This document shows positions 62,001 to 64,000 of a DNA stretch of 64,000 nucleotides, one piece after another. The number at the start of each line of letters is the position of its first letter. The first letter of the stretch is position 1. Source of the stretch: Stichopus chloronotus (lineage: Eukaryota > Echinodermata > Holothuroidea > Aspidochirotida > Stichopodidae). The notes beneath the pieces were generated by a model. It was not told where the DNA came from. It ran no database searches and was given only the letters and a program-made list of their open reading frames with translations. Location: NCBI GenBank assembly GCA_021234535.1, contig CM037840.1, positions 25,859,020 to 25,923,019 of the forward strand, in the 5' to 3' direction. The position numbers and the translations under genes are program-made.

Positions 62001-62970
62001 TTTTTTTTCTATATTATTTTGGCTATAACATATGACACCTGTTGTAACAGGAGTACATACACACATTGAGGGGGAATATTGAAGTCGCTTTGGCACTTTT
62101 CAGTAGAAAAATTTGATTAGCGAGTCCATTTCATCCAAACGTCTTTTACAATGATAAAGAAAAGGTGTATAGAATCCATTCATTTGCCACTCTAAAGGGC
62201 GCAGAAAAAGGAAACAAAGTAAACAGTGGACCGAAAGTCTGTTACGTGCACACTCGGTTGGTTCTAGGGAAGTTATGGCGCTAGTTAATTTATGGTTCCT
62301 TTTGCAAAACTTGGAAATTTTTTGGTGAAGGAACATAACACAAAATTCATACTTTTGGCATGTTATTTGCTATTGTTTTTTACGTGTTGTATACTGTTTG
62401 ATAGATATCAAGGGAAAGCAAAGTAAAGAAAAATAAAAGTAACAAGCTAAACATGTAGACAAGGGAGACAATGAAACCAGTGAAGTTCAAAGACACCCAG
62501 CTAAAATCTTGAACGATTTAAAACAAATGAAATTAAGTTTTGTACGGGATCAGGCTGTTTTTTGTTTTTTTTTAAGTTTGGCAGTTTTTATTTAAAGTGC
62601 TGCATAGTCTTTATTGAACTCAATTGTTCCTTTGTTTTTAAATTAATTACATTTAAGGATTAATTAATGCGTTAATGTGACAGCCATCGATATGACATTT
62701 TACAGTTTTTGCTTTTTGGCCTTTTCTTTTTGGTACTCGAGCTATAAAAACATCGTGACCGTTGAACAACCTGCCAGTGGCCCTATGCTATTATTCACGG
62801 AATTCCTCGTAAAATGAAAACTGGGCTTCGAAATTGTGTGACGTATCTATTTATCATGTCCCCCATCCTGTCTCCCTTCGAAAATTTGTCAAACGAATCA
62901 GAAAGTAAACGCAGAAGTTAAATCGCGGCCACTTCTGCCTGTCATATCTCGATAAACTCGGTATATATCT
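59091..62970. other. Intergenic, no gene recognised
   Basis: Contains a GT-rich microsatellite (59,860-59,885), a CTCF-like motif (60,602-60,617) and a cluster of GTTACC/GGTAAC inverted repeats (60,795-60,865). Minus-strand frame 61079-61315 is open but has no recognisable family feature. Confidence 0.5.
60602..60617 (-). promoter_or_regulatory. CTCF-like motif
   Basis: The minus strand reads CCAGGTGGGGGCGCTA, close to the animal CTCF core CCACCAGGGGGCGCTA. A single match by eye; occupancy is unknown. Confidence 0.25.
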
Positions 62971-63074
62971 GTAACGTGTGTGGGGCTGCCAAAACTCGAC
63001 GAAGAACATATCCCACGTCTTCAAATTGAGGCAGTCTAATTTCGAGAGGTGCCGCTATACCCCGCGACCGTTCC

Positions 63075-63275
63075 GGGCAGAGAGAGACGTTCGCCGGCAG
63101 CTGGGAAATGTTTCAATTCGAGACACTCCTCCGCGCGGTCGACTAACGCGTGAACCTCGGCGTAACTGTCCGTGTGGGCAAGAGCTAATAAGGTGTCTGA
63201 AATTTCCCGTCTGGTTCCGTCGAAAACCACCACCTCTATAGCGGGGCTTTCGTATGAATCACCTGGTACCGTCAT
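63075..63275 (-). CDS. Possible first coding exon of an unknown minus-strand gene
   Basis: ATG at 63275 opens MTVPGDSYESPAIEVVVFDG, then TRREISDTLLALAHTDSYAE, then VHALVDRAEECLELKHFPAA. The composition is protein-like (balanced charges, helical, CpG-rich codons) and unlike the low-complexity frames around it. A donor-like GG/GTATAG near 63,075 could end the exon. I recognise no family. The opposite strand has an overlapping Arg/Pro-rich frame that looks like its shadow. Confidence 0.3.
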
Positions 63276-64000
63276 GTATTAGTGCGTTCCGTTCTTGAAT
63301 CGCGACGCTTTTTTTTGGCGGAGATGCCAGTCTTTCTATATTCTTTTGGCCTCATTTTTTCCATTAACATCATGGTCTGCCCGTTTTGTTTGACTAAAAT
63401 AAACAGTTTTCGTTTTGGTCTCTGAGAGTGATCCGTCACAGCAAATACGTTGCCCAATAGTTGTTATTTTGTTTTGAGATAAAGAGGAAAAAATGACTTA
63501 ATACCACGGATGTGACCGACGGATGTGTTTTGTTCACCGTAAATCGAAGACGGTATCTGACAGACGAAAAATTTGACAATTCGATAAAATCGATGAGTTA
63601 TTAATATTAAGAGATCACGCATTTCTGCAAAAAGGGAAAATATGTGGAAAGTCTCATTAACTAGTTAGTTATAAGCTTATCTTTAATCCAGCTATAACTT
63701 TTGAAAATTCATGCAAACTCGGCACAATGCTTGAAAAAAAAGATAAAAAAGACGAACAATGTTTAAATTTGAAGAGGCATTGGTTATACCTAGTTTGACG
63801 ATGTGGAGACGTACAACAGTTAAAGATAAAAGCCTTGAATCCCTTTCGACATGTTAAAATTCCTTAAAAGAATTTAAAGTTTACTTTAGAAATGTCACTT
63901 CAGTCGAGAAAGTTGAAGATACCCCTTATGTGCACGTTTCACGTAAATGGCAAAATGCCGTCACCCCAATCTGTATTAGTGCATAGTCCCCTATCTTAAT
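63276..64000. other. Right edge, nothing recognised
   Basis: AT-rich DNA with poly-A tracts. If the 63.2-kb frame is real, this would hold its promoter; no TATA box is evident. Confidence 0.4.

Overview
The window is nuclear DNA of an animal. It is AT-rich, with GT-AG introns of about 0.1 to 4 kb, many microsatellites, minisatellites and homopolymer runs, and scattered transposon debris. There is no operon structure. The squalene synthase and cathepsin B exons are clearly metazoan. A marine deuterostome, possibly an echinoderm such as a sea cucumber, would fit the Ig-domain receptor and the repeat texture, but the species is an inference and not proven by the sequence.

Three protein-coding genes can be reconstructed exon by exon with matching splice phases. 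(1) Left edge, minus strand, 634-2348: the first three coding exons of a cathepsin B cysteine protease. They cover the signal peptide, the propeptide and the catalytic cysteine. The rest of the gene lies left of the window. (2) Plus strand, about 12,291-21,890: a single-pass receptor with two Ig domains and a cytoplasmic tyrosine-kinase-like domain. All the catalytic signatures that can be aligned are altered: no VAIK lysine, HRD changed to HPG, the catalytic-loop Asn changed to Lys, DFG changed to DFC. The short tail carries YxxP and YxxM motifs and a possible PDZ ligand. This is a receptor pseudokinase and the most interesting item here. Its signal-peptide exon was not found with confidence. 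(3) Plus strand, 34,981-45,559: a complete squalene synthase gene (FDFT1 type) in eight coding exons, 406 codons, with both aspartate-rich motifs at residues 80-84 and 219-223 and a C-terminal membrane anchor.

The rest is intergenic or intronic. 1-560 is a 27-bp minisatellite. 2.4-12 kb holds dispersed repeats, a hairpin/tandem repeat at 5.66 kb, an 18-bp motif repeated three times near 9 kb and a cluster of CGACATGTCG palindromes at 11.3-11.5 kb. 22-34.9 kb is mostly featureless apart from a 552-bp interval with 19-bp terminal inverted repeats (27.5-28.1 kb) and a 43-bp tandem repeat at 32.6 kb. Three squalene synthase introns carry their own minisatellites. 45.6-64 kb has no confident gene. 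It holds a decayed LINE reverse transcriptase on the minus strand (52.7-53.6 kb), a recent 1.08-kb tandem duplication whose junction is a perfect 30-bp-arm hairpin (55.8-57.97 kb), and a possible first exon of an unknown minus-strand gene at 63.1-63.28 kb.

The three genes are functionally unrelated neighbours: a lysosomal protease, a cell-surface signalling receptor and a sterol/triterpenoid enzyme of the ER.
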